A stretch of DNA of 64,000 nucleotides from Dipylidium caninum. Lineage: Eukaryota > Platyhelminthes > Cestoda > Cyclophyllidea > Dipylidiidae. Both the position numbers and the translations under genes were made by a program. The stretch lies in contig QEYB01001046.1 of assembly GCA_017562135.1 (NCBI GenBank), positions 3,100,001 through 3,164,000 on the forward strand. Direction: 5' to 3'. Below are positions 38,497 to 51,412 of the stretch, in pieces. Within the stretch, counting starts at the first letter, position 1. Every line of letters begins with the position of its first letter. Below the pieces are notes generated by a model. The model ran no database searches. It saw nothing but the letters and a program-made list of their open reading frames with translations, and had not been told where the DNA came from.

Positions 38497-38991
38497 TTAT
38501 TCGGAACTTTTTACAAAATTAACCATGTATTTACTGTCTGAATGGGACATCTCGGGTTTTTCATTCTTAGCTGAGAGATCAAAGAGATCTCGAGAGGGAG
38601 GAGACAAAGCAGCATTAGCGGAACCCAGGCCAGCGTGCCGAGTGAAAGCGGATTTATGCTCAAGGCCTTCAGTAAACTGCCGCTCTAGGTCCTGACCAAT
38701 TTTTTCGACGCCGACCCCGGCACGGGTGTGGATAACCGATTTGCTACCTATTTGAATACCGCCTGTGTGCTTTCGCTGTTTTTGAGCGCCCATTAATCGT
38801 AGGAACTTTTCTTTGCGGGCGCCAGACTCGAACTTAACGTCTTCCCATGCATTCGCAGAATGAATGTCGGAGTCACACAACGAAGTCGACACCCGATGAC
38901 TGTCCAAATCACTCCTTTTGGGTTTGTGTTTGTGCTGAAATGAGTGTTTTACGCCACAGCTTTTTTCTGGTAAAGCTTTGTCTTTTCCCAT
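38497..38991 (-). CDS. Small acidic protein SMAP (C11orf58-like)
   Basis: Intronless frame of 164 residues starting at ATG 38991. The diagnostic block is complete: NAWEDVKFESGARKEKFLRL, then MGAQKQRKHTGG and HTRAGV, then a conserved RHAGLG, and the family's C-terminal end MVNFVKSSE (human KMMFVKSSGS). GVKHS near the N-terminus also matches the human start region. The frame remains open upstream to 39189, but that part is hydrophobic and unlike the family, so MGKDK is the preferred start. The human acidic middle is largely missing here. Molecular function is poorly known. The gene is divergent from the TBC1D24-like gene, with 329 bases between the start codons. The stop codon overlaps an AATAAA (38493-38498), implying a very short 3' UTR. 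Confidence 0.88.
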   Translation of the reverse strand: MGKDKALPEKSCGVKHSFQHKHKPKRSDLDSHRVSTSLCDSDIHSANAWEDVKFESGARKEKFLRLMGAQKQRKHTGGIQIGSKSVIHTRAGVGVEKIGQDLERQFTEGLEHKSAFTRHAGLGSANAALSPPSRDLFDLSAKNEKPEMSHSDSKYMVNFVKSSE

Positions 38992-39320
38992 AAGGTGTAG
39001 GCTGATGGGCCAAGCAAAGGGGCTAGTCAGCTGCAGAATTCGTTCTCGAAGGTCAGCTGAGCCACAAAGTGTCAATTTGATAGACCATATACATGCATCT
39101 ATCAATCTCCAAATCAACGCGTATACTATATTATAACTATAACTCTGTAAAACCACCAACAAATAATTCGCAAAAACTAAGAAAGACATTTTTTGAAGAA
39201 ATGCTAACCTTCAAGCCTTGTAAGTGTCTCGTTTCACCTCAGTGGTCACTGTTGGGAGTACCAACCTGGCGGATATACCGTATACAGTCACCGTGATTTT
39301 GCGCCTAAATTACTAGCATC
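38992..39320. promoter_or_regulatory. Shared upstream region of SMAP and TBC1D24-like genes
   Basis: The two start codons point away from each other across 329 bases, so both promoters, or one bidirectional promoter, must lie here or in upstream untranslated exons. No clear TATA element decides the start sites. Acceptor-like AG dinucleotides stand a few bases before both ATGs (TTACTAG then CATC-ATG on plus; CCCATCAG then CCTACACCTT-ATG on minus), which could mark trans-splicing sites. Confidence 0.4.
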
Positions 39321-42300
39321 ATGGCAAGGTAAATCCACGCCAAATTTTTGACTTAATACAGATTCTGAATACCAGATTCAATCTTTTTTGTGTATTTTAT
39401 CTTTTCCTTTCTGTCGTCAGTACTCTTGTAGGTAGTTTTATAGTGATTAGAAGGTGCACTTTGAGACACCACCCATCACTTACCACGAATATTGTGTATT
39501 CTTGAGATAGCTAGAAGGCGAGCCCATCTGTTCCTACTCTTCAGCCACCCCTTTACTGATTTGGTTGACGAGGAATACGTCAAAAATTTGCCACACTTGA
39601 AATCCTACGACTACACTCTTACACTGAAGGATTTAGAACAGAAGCACTTTAATTCTTCGAAACCCCCAAAACACGCGGCTAGGAAATGGTTTATTCCCGT
39701 CAACCATCCTATCAGGCGGCAACTTTGGCCTTTCCTCATCAACCGATATTTGGGCACGTCAATAGAGGTAAGAAGCAATGTCTTTTTGATTTTACTTATA
39801 TAATTGACATGCCAGAATACTAACTTAATTGAATTTACCACCATTGTGGCAACCACGTATAGTGAATTGATGCGTTTATGTAGGGTCGGGCTGACGATTT
39901 ACCCCCACAACTAGGGATTGTAGTCAAAATAGATATTTCATGAGTTTTGCTCCTTAGTGATGTAACCACCCTCAGTTTTGGCGATAATTTTCTTTAAGAG
40001 CTGGTGGATTTCTGAACCATTCTTTAGGGTTGGATATTTTTCAGGTATCATCGCAGATGGATGAAACATCTTTCATAATGCGTCACCAGGTATTTTAAGC
40101 TGCAAAATACCACCTAATAATTGAAGTTTATGAGTGATTGCAAATTGTATATATGGAGTACGAATTATCAAGGTAGAGAGACTAAGCGCCTAACTTATGT
40201 TTAATGTGATGTAAGTTCTCATCTTACACAAAAGCTCAGTTCCACCACTTGGAAGATCATGGAATAGTGCTATGTTTTTGTGAGAGATATTTGAAGTGAA
40301 TAATAGGTAAACCATTATGTCAAATAAGGCTAATTCATCAAAATTAGTTCATCACTTTTTTTCAAATGAGGCGTTATTTGAATTCCTATATTTTTTGTAA
40401 TATTTATTTGGGATACTGACTACTTGTCACACGTTTTACCGCGTTCTTTTCTAAAATTCGCAGAACTTATGACGCCTGGGCAACCTTGCGGAATTCATAT
40501 GTCTACCTACTTCAATACCTTCTAGTGAACTTACTCTTGGCTTACGTGTTTGCGCTAAATTGGTTTTATTTTTTTAATAGACCTTTTTCTTCGTAATAGG
40601 AGTCACCTTGAGTCGTGAGAATTGTAGGATTTAGGCATCTCAAAAGGCGGTAACGATATGAGTGAATTTCGGTTTTTCTAGCAAATACATCTGGTTTTAC
40701 ATGTGAAAATTTCTTAAAATATGGATAAAATCGAGTGTTTTCGGATTCCGTCATTGTAATTTGAGGTACTTTGGATCGGAGTACTCTCACTATCCCCTTT
40801 CCTTTTTATTTTATGTAAAACCGGCGATAATTAAGGTTATTATTGAAGATGAAGTTACTTATTCGTGAACCATATTGATCTATATTGTCAGAAGTACGCC
40901 AAAATACATGTCAACGCATCTAGGTTATGACCTTTTAGACCTTTTACCATCATTGTTAGGTGATAATTTTTATACGTCACTGTGATAATCTATTAATAAA
41001 ATGTTAAAATGATTTCACTTTATTCCCGTAGTTTGACTAAGTTGCTTAGAGACTCCTCGATTTTCCTTTAGAATTCTTTACGTTTAAATAAAGTCAATTT
41101 TCTTTCGCCATTTACCGCTTTAATTATATTCAGACATATTTTTTACTTTAAAAAACCCTGTAGTTAATGGAAATTTGCAATTTTATGTAGCAAGTACACG
41201 TTTAAATGCATTTATCTATGTGTGTATGTATGCCACCAGGTTATTAATAACTTCAAATTCTTTCTAAATGCACAGGGGTTGGAAAATGGCCAACATTTCG
41301 GAGTTTCTAAGGTACTGATCATGTTATCTTGATCTTTTGCTACACGTATTTACTGGATTTTGTTCGGGTTAACCAAAATGCCTTATTCGACATAGTAACT
41401 CCGGAATAATGATATGGGTCGATTTGACGTTTTGGGATAGAAAATTAATGTTGCGAATGAAGGAAAATAGAGTATTACTACTTGAGGTCCGAGAGCTTAT
41501 TTATGTAAAACATTGCTACATGAACCGTGGAGCTCTTATTCAACTGGCTATTTGCGAAGAATTGTCCCATAAAATAAATGATAAGCCCAAAAAGACATTC
41601 ATGTTCTCGATGTCTGCAGGTTAACATGGGAGAATTTCGAGTGACATATTAGCTATGTATTTTTCACTTTTGCAGAACGGTAATTTATTTCATGTGCAGC
41701 AAAAGGGACGAATTCCATCTTTTTTTAGGTGCTGTATTTTGTTGCCGCCACCATCGCATTTATTTTGACTGATACATTTGGATGTTGCCTTAGTCATCGC
41801 GCCTTAAGGCACATTTTTGGATTTAATTTAAAAATCATAAGGAATTTTAGTCTGAGTACGAGTATTAGTGCCCCAAAAGTGTTACTTGTATTAAATTGTG
41901 GGGTTTTGAAGGAGAATTGTCAATACTTCAATTTTCGCCTTTAGAAATGATCTGCTGTTGTTTCATTCACCTTTGGAGAGTTACTTCGTTCAGATGGCGT
42001 TGTTACTTTCGGAGAGCACTTAATTATTGTTTTGACATTTCTCAGCAACTTAACTCTTTTTCGGATAAATAATGAACTCCTCATTTTTGAGTCAAGGATA
42101 TTTATAGCAAACACAACCTTCCAGCTCTCACGGCTTATACGCCACTTAATTTTTTACTTTGCCCCACTATAAGAGCTTTATGACATTTAGATGTGTGTGT
42201 CTTCTAGTCGCTTTAGATGCTCTTGTTAAATATAAAAACCCCCTATGTGGGGCTAATGGGGCGGGGTACGAGTCTTATTCCTGTATTAAGGCCGATTACG

Positions 42301-45300
42301 AGAAGCAACTTTTCTAATGATTTGAAGGTCAAAAAAGATTAAATATTCGTTGCAGATTCCCAGTGATCTGGAGAACGGTGAGACAACATCTCCACGACCA
42401 GAGGACGAAATGCCTCAACCATCACCGGAACATCGAAGCCTACTCGTGGGTAAAGAATGGGCTGATCGTCGCCTACAACCGACGTACCATCTGAATGCAC
42501 GGGGAAAAACCGTTCACCTCGTGGTTCTACACGACCTTGCCGTCTCACATCCCGATGTGGTCTATGCGCCACATGTTTGGCCGTTGGCTGCCCTAATGCT
42601 GCACTACTTGCGTCCCCGTACTGCTCTTGCTTGTCTGCGTGCTCTGCTTGACGCGGCGCCAGACGAACGCGTGGCACAGTCAAAGAGTCTCTGGCGTAGC
42701 CGATGCCTCGCCCTCGAGGCCTTACTTGACTCCAAGTCCCCGGTCCTCCTCCCTTGGCGTTTCCACAACATACCTGTGATAGGAAAGACGGCCGGTGGAA
42801 CGAGGGGAAGAGGCGCGGGAAAGGGGATGGTCAACGTGAAACAGAGACAAAGTGACGTTCTTGCTACTTGGCCCATCGCCATGTGGTTTCTGCCCTTTGA
42901 TTGTCTTGTTTTGCTAATGGACTGCTTCTTCGCAGAGGGTGTCAAGGTCCTCTTCAGAGTGGGCATTATCGTATGTCCCTTATTTCTTCTACTCGACCAG
43001 ATTTAGGCTGTTTTACTGTAAGACTTTAGTTTGGATTTTTCAGACTAATGTGTTACTATATTTGAGTGTCCATATCCATTTTTACTCTACTTGAACGCTT
43101 TTTGGTCTTGGTAACTTATAATTCACTTACTACCCTATGTTGAGGTAGAGGTTTTTTCGCAAATAGACTAAAATGACGTGTAAACCAATTGTTACGCTTA
43201 AATTTTTATCTAAATCAGATCTTTAATATGTTTCATGGGCTTTCAATATGATTTTAAAGAAAACGATGATAGCAATGTTTGTTATTGATACATTTTCGTC
43301 AAGAACGCGTAAAATGTGGAGACTATTCGAATGTCAGTTTGAGAAGCTCGCCAAATTCATCTTCATGTTTGATAACTTCTCAAGGTGTAATGTGTCTCAA
43401 CCCTGTCACGTTGCATAAATTGCATGTCAATAAAATGGTCATTTCATGCGGGCGTCAAGTGCAGTGAGGATATTCAAAAATTCAGTGTTTATTTGTGGCA
43501 AAGATGCCTCCGAACGCAAAATCAAGGGTGCCATCGGGAGATTCTGCAATTAGGACATCACCCAGCCGGCAACTTTGTTACAGTTCAAGTAATTTAAAAA
43601 CTTGTCAGCGAGCAACTACTCTATTCCAGAGGCCGTAAAGCGAATCCAACTCAACCTAATGTATACATGCGAACGGGCTTGATTTTGCGATCTTAAAAGT
43701 GGGGAGGTCATTGATTTCCAACTTTTTGCCATTAATGCTTAACATTTTAAGGTTGTTTGAGGCTCCGGTGACTCCTAGTAACCCGAAAAATGGTAAAATA
43801 ATTGAAGGTTCCCCTCGTCAAGTGTGTGCGTCCGCTTGCCAGATTTGTTTGTAAAGTACAAAGTTTGTCTGAAATACGGGTGAAAGTATTCCGCGAGCTT
43901 CAAGTTCGAGTCATTTAGTCAGCCCCCCCGTTTCGTTTATGTCATCCACAAGGCCTAAAAATATCCTGATTTCCCGTTTTTTTGGCAGATGAACTGTGAA
44001 CCTCCTCTACAATCATGCAACAATTTTTTTACTTCAGCAAAATTTTGTGTGTGTTTAAAATTTGTAATGTATTTGCGTATTATTTTTATAGGCTTGAAAG
44101 TCAACAACACGTTACCTCTGATCCTGGGTCGGGTTTAAATGAGCTGTATGCAGTGGGATACCTAATCTTTTTTGGCACATCCTTTTTTAAACGCCCGATT
44201 AAACTATTTGTATGGCCATCCTTGACAACTTGCCCCTTCTCCTAGAGGATTCAACGCTGTCATCTTTTGTGCTGCACCTCACCTGCACTATTTGCATTTA
44301 GTCACACATTATATCAGCACGGCTTTAGACTAATTACATTTCGAATTCAATCCACGCTATAACCGAAGTTAAGGGATTTCACTATGGTTTATTATGATTT
44401 TAGAGTTACTGAAAATCCGACAAGGTAAAGCATCGTCATTCCATTTAAATAATCATAGATATTTGCCTCCGTGTTGAAAGTTATTCTGGAATACGGATCA
44501 TTTTCAGGTGTGTGCCACGTTTAATACAGACTCCTCATTTCCTTTTTTGCATCTGAGTGAGACCACTTTCCCAAATTTGCCCTTTTGGTCTGTGAGCTCG
44601 CGCAACCAGCATTGGTCACACACCGGTGGAGAGCGATGCTCTTCACATTTCCAAACAAAGCCCTTCCCCTCCCCAATCGCGCGTAGCCTAATTCTTACCG
44701 AGCCGACTGTGTTGCGCTAAACTAATCCGCCTCCAGAAAATTTTCCTTCGAAGTGTTGGTTTTTTTCCTGTTTTTCAGCGTTCTTATGAATTCAATCGAA
44801 TTTACTAACAGGTTATTTCATTCGGGTGCCCAAAATATTTTTCCAATTCTAATCTTCAAAGCCATTCTATATCCGCCGCCCTTCTAAGTTTGATTCATTG
44901 AAATACTATCATTGCTAAAGAAATCCAGAACTTCTTGGCTAATTTAATTCCTTAATTGCACTCGTGCTTAGGCGAAAATCACTTTTAAATCAGAAAAACG
45001 AGTCATTTCTGTTACTTAAAATCGGTCATTGCCGTTCAATCCAATTACATTGTTATTATTGTTAGCTCTCTACATTAGCTGTCCATGGAAAATTTTTAGT
45101 CTCACATTCTCCTATCAGTTCTTAAACAACTTTTCCAGATTTGTAAGAAACCCTTTCTAGGAGAAATTCTACCTTTCAAACACTGCTTGTGTCTTACTTG
45201 GTTGATGGATTCGGGAATATTCCTTTTAGGTTATATTGTAACCTGACTATTCACAAATCTTTTTTTACCTTCATTTAACCTCAATTAGCGTTTCTCTTCT

Positions 45301-48300
45301 CCTTGTCGATCATAGGGCATTCACATTGCAGAATCTCGATTTTTCATTTCTGGGCCAAAATGGGTAGGTTATTTGTAGTCCATTCTTGTCCTTTGGGAAA
45401 GAGGAGGAGGAGGAGGGATGGTATCACTGCCTACCTCCAATTAATTTGCGATGCTAACTTCCGTTTGTAAATGCTAATTCCAATGCATAAACATTTCTTT
45501 CCCAGTGTGATGGAGTTTAAAGCATGTTCTAAAACTGAAAACTTTTTACACTAAAACTAGTGACCAGTGTTTAATGCTAATTCGTGCTTAAGCGTTAATA
45601 GCATTTTTTCAAAACTATCGGGGAGCTTTCAAGCGCATTTTCTTGAGCTTGCTAAGCCGACCCCAAAAGTGCTTCCCAGAAAGTAAAAATGGACCTGATT
45701 TAATGAAGTATGTTCCGCTTGTAAGGGTGACGTGGGCAACTGCTTTAAAACACGGTATACTGAGTCGGACTCTCGGAACGGGGTGTAGCGAAGCCGACTC
45801 TTAGCCTACACCGGTAAATGTTTTTTTTTCCAGCTTGGGAAGCTGTCAGTTTACGAGATGAGAAAAGGGACTGGAGATGATGAGAGCGACGAGAGGGAAG
45901 GTGCCGGTTTACTCAAGTGGATCGCTGTCACCTACCCGCCGACGAAATCGCGTGATCTGCTTAAGGAGGTTTTCAAAATTCGCCAACTCTCGCACCGACA
46001 TGTCGAAAATGCTGTCCGAAAGGCCTCCGAGCGGTACAAAGGTCGGCTGGTCGTGTTTTGATTTTGGCCCTCCTTCAGGCTAAATGCGTGCGTGCGTGCG
46101 TGCGTGCGTGCGTGAGGACCGCCCAAATGGTTCATGGAAAACCAAATTTACCAACACCTTAGGTCTCTTGATCAGATTAAATGCCTTATTAGTTGTGCAC
46201 TCACTTTCAGACTGGTGATTGCGATTTTCATTTCTCATCAGTAAATGCTCTTTCTTAATTTTAATCTCATCTTAAGATCAAGAAAAGGTTCACACACTAT
46301 TTATTGCGAATATCCCTCCTTGTGTTACCCCTCAGTGTCTCCTCGGGGGAAATTCATACTACAATCCTCAGAAGTAGATTGTCCCATGGTTTGATGGTTT
46401 CTCTGAAGAAAATCACTTATTTCAAATCCGGATCCTGAAATCCGTTTTTGATATTCTGGTTGTTTACTAAACTTTCTTTGCCTAATTTTGTTAGGCTGCA
46501 GTGACTTACGTCACTTTCCGCTTTCCCCCGACTCTTTTTCCATTTGAGTCTATCAAATTCACTAAATTAATGGCGAATGAGTTTGCCGGACGGTCTCTAC
46601 AGTTTAAGCTACCGTAATTAAACTGGCCATCTACACTACCTCGAGTATTAGACGGTTTTATATAAAGTAGCTACCTACATATGATCCAATTCATATTATT
46701 AAGGTGGTGATTCTGTGAGGAAACTTTTAGCTTTTGCTCTCTCCTGACGAGTTAATTCTGTTTATGACGCATTTTCAGAGAGCGGGAATCACAATTCCTC
46801 ATTTTTTAAAAACCAGCTGTGTTCCTCTTTCCTAATGTGGTCATTTTGGCCAGATTTGTTTATAAACTTTTTGCGATTGAAAAATATGTTATTTGGTGAT
46901 AGGCGCATCAGGTGAAAGAGGCATTATTGTTGAATTCACCTTCCTCGTTTCAGCAAGTCACGGGAACCCTACTTCTACATGGTAAGTTTTCCGCTAACAA
47001 AGTTTTTTTCGCAACTACTGCTCTCTCCCCAATTTATAACCAAGTTACACAAATAACCTCACGTGTGATTAGAACCTTCGTCATTTGAGTTATTCAACAC
47101 AATATCAGTTTGCACCAACCCGTTGAGCACTGGTTCCTGTTTCCTCCTGTCTAGTGCTGGACTTTTTCCAAAGTGGTTTTTGATGTTAGTGAAATATTTT
47201 GTCAAGGACTATCCTTCTGGCGAGCAATTTGTGCCTTAAGACTACAATATTCAAGTGATCTGGCATTTTACGTCCTATCTCGGTTTGCAAAGCCTAAATG
47301 TCATGCTACGGAAGGAGAATTCGTACATGCGTGCATTTGGCCTTCCTTTTTCAAGCATCCAGGCGAAGGTTCGTAACTTGCGTTGTCTTACCATTGGCTT
47401 TATTAGTTTCGTTGATGACGCTTCCTGAGTCCATTTATAGTAAATAATATGACCAAAAAAACGCTTTTAATCAGTTGCTTTATTGGGCATTCATTCTGCC
47501 CTCGCGAGACCTATTTGTGCCCTACGGATGAAAACCAATTCATAGTTTGGAGTAAATATACGCAGTAGAGACGAGCTTTTACTCGAGACTTAAGTTTACT
47601 TTTGACCTTATGTTTTAGGTCACTTGGATATTGTGGTTTTGGTTTCTTTCTCACCGCATCATTAGCTTGGATCGGATTTTACAATATCAGCCTTTTTTCA
47701 TTTCTTTACAGGCGGATATCAACTGCGTATTACACTGGTTTGTACTATTGTGAAGAGTATTCTACCCTCCGTTCTCTCTTAGCACGTAAACTACAAAGTC
47801 GAAGTTGTTTTCATTTATAGGATGGTGTGAATTTTGGTCCTTCCACAACGTTATGGAGAAATTTCTACTTTCTTGATTAACCTCGTCTTTTATTTCCATC
47901 AGAATGTGCTTCTGATCATTAATTTGCAGCCACAAGATAAATTACGTTCACAACCCTTGTGTGAAAGTGCGAAAGTCTTCGATTAAGTCATTCTTATAGA
48001 TTCGAGGACTTTCATTTTCGCTTAATGCAAATTACTTCCTTTTAACGGTTGGAAACATTCCCTTTGTGAGTAGTATATTTCCGATTTTTATTTAACCATA
48101 CTCCATACTTTGAGCATATTCTTTTATTATATTCTGACAATGTCTTTCATATTTGTTATCATCATAGTGGGGTCGCCTTTACTCGCAGTACCACCTTGAT
48201 TTATCATCGGCGTAATTTACCAATTTCGCTCCAGATTAACACAACGAAAATGCTTTGAGTTATTATTATTTATTTTCTATACATCGTTAATAAAATCACG

Positions 48301-49141
48301 CTCGGGTTCGACAAACAGCTACTGGTGCTTGTTTAGAGACTTCTAGATACAGTTTCTCTTTGCAGCCTCGACCGGTGGAATGGACCTGGTCGACAGCCTC
48401 GTAATGCCGTGTGTGCTTCCAGGTCAGCGAACCTTCACTGCGTACAGTCTTGTAAAGGCCGAGTTCGAAGCACGTCGATCCGCCAACGTCAGCGCCTCAT
48501 CTCGCATCGTCGTCTCGAATCTGGCCACTACGGAGGAGTTAGATTTCCTTTTACAAGCTGTGAGAGATGACAACATAGCACAATTCTCTCTGCCCAAAGT
48601 CATCTTCTCGACCGAGCGAGACGGCTCATCGCTGCGCAGCCTCTATCGTCTTTGTGGTCTCCATGCTGAAGTAACTGGCCGTCCACAGACAATTCTTCTT
48701 ATTGCCACCGCCTCGGGTGAGGGACTTTTTGGAGCCTTCGTCACGTGTCGCTGGTCAACTGAAATTACGGGTTTCTATGGCAGTGGAGAAAGCTTTCTGT
48801 TTCGTCTGCGTCCTCTTCCCGCCGTCGTCTATAAATGGAAGACGTCCAGTGGCTTAGATTACTTCCAGCGGGCGACAGAGAGTACCCTCGAAGTGGGTGG
48901 TGGGGTGGGTGGGGGTCCGCCAGGCATACGATTAGACTCCGGACTGCAGACCGGCCAGTCAGGGCCTAGTCCCACATTTGGTAGCAGGAGCTTGGTAACC
49001 GCGCCAGCTGACCGACTCTGTCTGGGTCACTGCAGAGTTCGAGACAGTGAAGGAAGAGATAAAAGTGATGAATACTGTTCTTTCAATGTGGCTGCTGTGG
49101 AAGTGCTAGGTTTTGTAGATTCGAACTCCACCGTTACATAG
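39321..49141 (+). CDS. TBC1D24: TBC1D24/Skywalker orthologue (TBC plus TLDc domains)
   Basis: Membrane-traffic regulator combining a TBC (Rab-GAP-like) domain with a C-terminal TLDc domain; the fly orthologue Skywalker controls synaptic vesicle traffic. Exons: 39321-39328, 39545-39767, 42356-42970, 45834-46041 and 48366-49141, summing to 1830 bases in frame (609 residues; human about 559). The first exon codes only MA plus two bases. The TBC part spans about residues 25-350, with HPIRRQLWPFL, YHLNARGK and AEGVKVLFRVG matching human blocks (NARGE, LVEGYKVLYRV). TLDc follows from about residue 390, with ITGFYGSGESFLFRL and the family ending VAAVEVLGF. The usual TBC arginine and glutamine fingers are not evident, as in TBC1D24 generally, so GAP activity is doubtful. 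Introns 2-4 are 2.3-2.9 kb, AT-rich, and I found no nested gene in them. Confidence 0.9.
46085..46114. repeat. TGCG tetranucleotide microsatellite
   Basis: About seven and a half perfect TGCG units in the last intron of the TBC1D24-like gene, 43 bases after the exon 4 donor. Alternating purine-pyrimidine sequence that could form Z-DNA; likely length-variable. Confidence 0.9.
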
Positions 49142-50580
49142 ATCACCGGTATTTGCTTTTGTGGACGAATAAATTCCCGTTGATTTTTTTCTTTTCCTTG
49201 AAGTAGTACGGATTTTTTTGTCCCTGAGCTTAATGTTAAGTAGCTATTTGCTTATGGTTGACAGCGCACATTTATATCCGAATTACACACTTTAAATCCA
49301 GTGTTCGTTTATTATATTCGTGACAAATAGGTGGTTCTTAGTAATTGAATTCGTTTTCATTAATAAACTCCTCAAGTGTAAAAAGGACTGCCACTAGAAA
49401 TATGGATAAAATCGCTCCAAAATTAGGGTGAAGTAAACGGTTCTTGGTGGGGAATTGAGCGAAGCAGCCTTCGGTTTTGACGAAGTCGTTCAATTAGAGG
49501 TTGTTGGAGGAGTTGGTAGTTGCATATGTTTGTAAAGGGCAGAGTTATTGGACTATTCGCTTTGCTGTAATAATTCGACAGTGTTGGGACTGAATAACTA
49601 CCGCATAAGAGGGCTAAATTTAGACTCAGGTTAAGGTGTGCCATTATGGGCAAAATCAAGGTTACTGTGAGGATCGAGGCATTACTCTGAATGTTGTATG
49701 AGTGCGATAGCGTATAATATGCGACCTCAGGGTTCACGAATACTTCGAGAGCGCGATTAAGATCATAGGCTCACGAGGTTCCTCGTACATTCTTACATTG
49801 GTATATTTATCCACCAGTGGACAAAATCGCGTTTTCTAGAATCTTCTCACATATTTACTTTAATGAGAACGCGTTTCCACCGCTGCTTATCCGAAGTTAA
49901 TTTGAGAGAGACCTTGATCGCTAGTATAAGCACATTCCGTTGGAATTATATGGGACAATAAAAAAAACTTTTAGCGGGATGTCGGTTTATTTCCCAAATG
50001 GAAGCAACGGATGCTAAAACGCGAAATGGCCGAGCCGATGGTGGTCGCAAGGAGGAGCATGACAATGGTTTAACATCCCAGATTTCCCCTAATGTGGGGT
50101 GACCTGTTACTTGCTAACATTAGCGACTGACACCGCAGAATAGGGATATTGTGAGGAATTTCATGTTTTCGCCTTCGGTCAGATAGAAGAAAAGCTGGAC
50201 GCGCATCGTAGGGGCTCATTACACACTTTGATGAATATATTTTTTCAGAAACCAGTCGCTACTCATGGGTGAAAATGGTGATTGGCCCGTCAAGACATAC
50301 AGAAACAGGGTGTTTAATTAACTTCAGTATAACTTCCTGGGAGAATGATTGTCTGCCACTTCAACTGCCAAAAATGGTGCTTAAGGTTTATTTGAATATA
50401 AATCTATTAAACGAGTACAAACATATTGGACGCAAATTTCTGCACTAGCGACAGTGCTACGACGTAATAACGGGGATTGGGGCTGCTATCGTAAAAATGA
50501 ATTCCTAGATGGAAAGGCTGCATGCGCGTTACAAGAATATTCCCCAAATTTTAAAACAAACTATTAAATAATTTATAAGT
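49142..50580. other. Intergenic region between TBC1D24 and TMEM50 genes
   Basis: Contains the polyadenylation signal of the upstream gene at 49168 and the upstream region of the TMEM50 gene. A 104-codon minus frame at 49423-49737 has no recognisable features. No exon is supported. Confidence 0.5.
49168..49173 (+). other. Probable polyadenylation signal of TBC1D24-like gene
   Basis: AATAAA 27 bases after the stop codon at 49139-49141; the spacing suggests a short 3' UTR. Confidence 0.6.
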
Positions 50581-51412
50581 ATGTTTGGCGAAGGTGAGCC
50601 TTCACTACCAACCAGTGATATTGTTTACTGGGATGGGGAAACGTTGCCGCCAAAAATCTGTTCGCAAGGCGTCCGTCCCCTGGGTATGATTTCATACGAG
50701 AGGTTTGATGGGTTCCACGTTGACACCGGATTACGGAATTCGGCAGTTGCTATACTATCTGGCATACTATTTGCAAGCGGATGGTGGATTATCATCGATG
50801 CAGCAGCCTGTTACGGACCAGAATCTCTGCCCCACCCGACTCACGCTATTGGAGTTGTTGCTACTGTCGGTTTCATACTTCTCAACATTATTCCGCAACA
50901 CGCAGTAAGATCTAAAGTAGCGCAACTTGATTACAAAATAATGCATTCTTCAATCGTTACCATTGTGCTATGCTCCCACCAAATGCATGAGACTAGTCGA
51001 AGTATCTTCTTATCACACTTAACTTGTTAGAGTAAGCCGGGTTGAAGTCTCTTTGCTGGACTGTAACGCCCTATTGAGTGTTTTTTATTTTTTCCTAGTA
51101 ATAAGGGACGAAAGAAAGTTGCGTTAAAAGATAATAATTTTGGAGCTTGGTCATCACTTATAAATTCCCTCTTTTTGCTAGTTGGGAACGGATCTCGAAG
51201 ACCCGAAAGTTTGCATCCTGTTATTTATCGGTATGGTTATCAACTTTGTGATCCTAATTGCGGCAACGTGGGTTATGTTTGCATCGTATATCACCGGCTA
51301 TATCAAACCTGTTTGGCCCGGTGTCGCTCTCTTTCTGCAGAATCTCTTTATCTTCATTGCTTCCCTTCTCTTTCGTTTTGGCCGCTCCCGGGACTCATTC
51401 GTCCTTGACTGA
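50581..51412 (+). CDS. TMEM50: Transmembrane protein 50 family member
   Basis: Small four-helix membrane protein of the TMEM50A/B family, found in endoplasmic reticulum and Golgi membranes in animals, with no settled biochemical role. Two exons, 50581-50904 and 51182-51412, join in phase 0 across a 277-base intron (GTAAGA to GCTAG) to give 184 residues, about 27 more than human TMEM50A because of a longer N-terminus. The signature GWWIIIDAA lies in helix 1 (about 53-75). Helix 2 is about 88-106, helix 3 about 118-145, and helix 4 about 153-174 contains WPGVALFLQNLFIF, matching human YPGIAVFFQNAFIF. The C-terminus FRFGRSRD matches FKFGRTED. The start ATG is the first in frame and precedes the conserved core; an upstream exon is not needed. 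Confidence 0.93.

Noticed and set aside
39004..39189. 66-residue hydrophobic N-terminal extension of the SMAP gene
   Set aside because: Frame is open, but the segment is unlike any SMAP protein and lies upstream of a start (38991) that matches the family N-terminus.
49423..49737. 104-codon minus-strand open frame between TBC1D24 and TMEM50
   Set aside because: No motif, no splice sites, no partner exons; length is within chance for AT-rich intergenic DNA.
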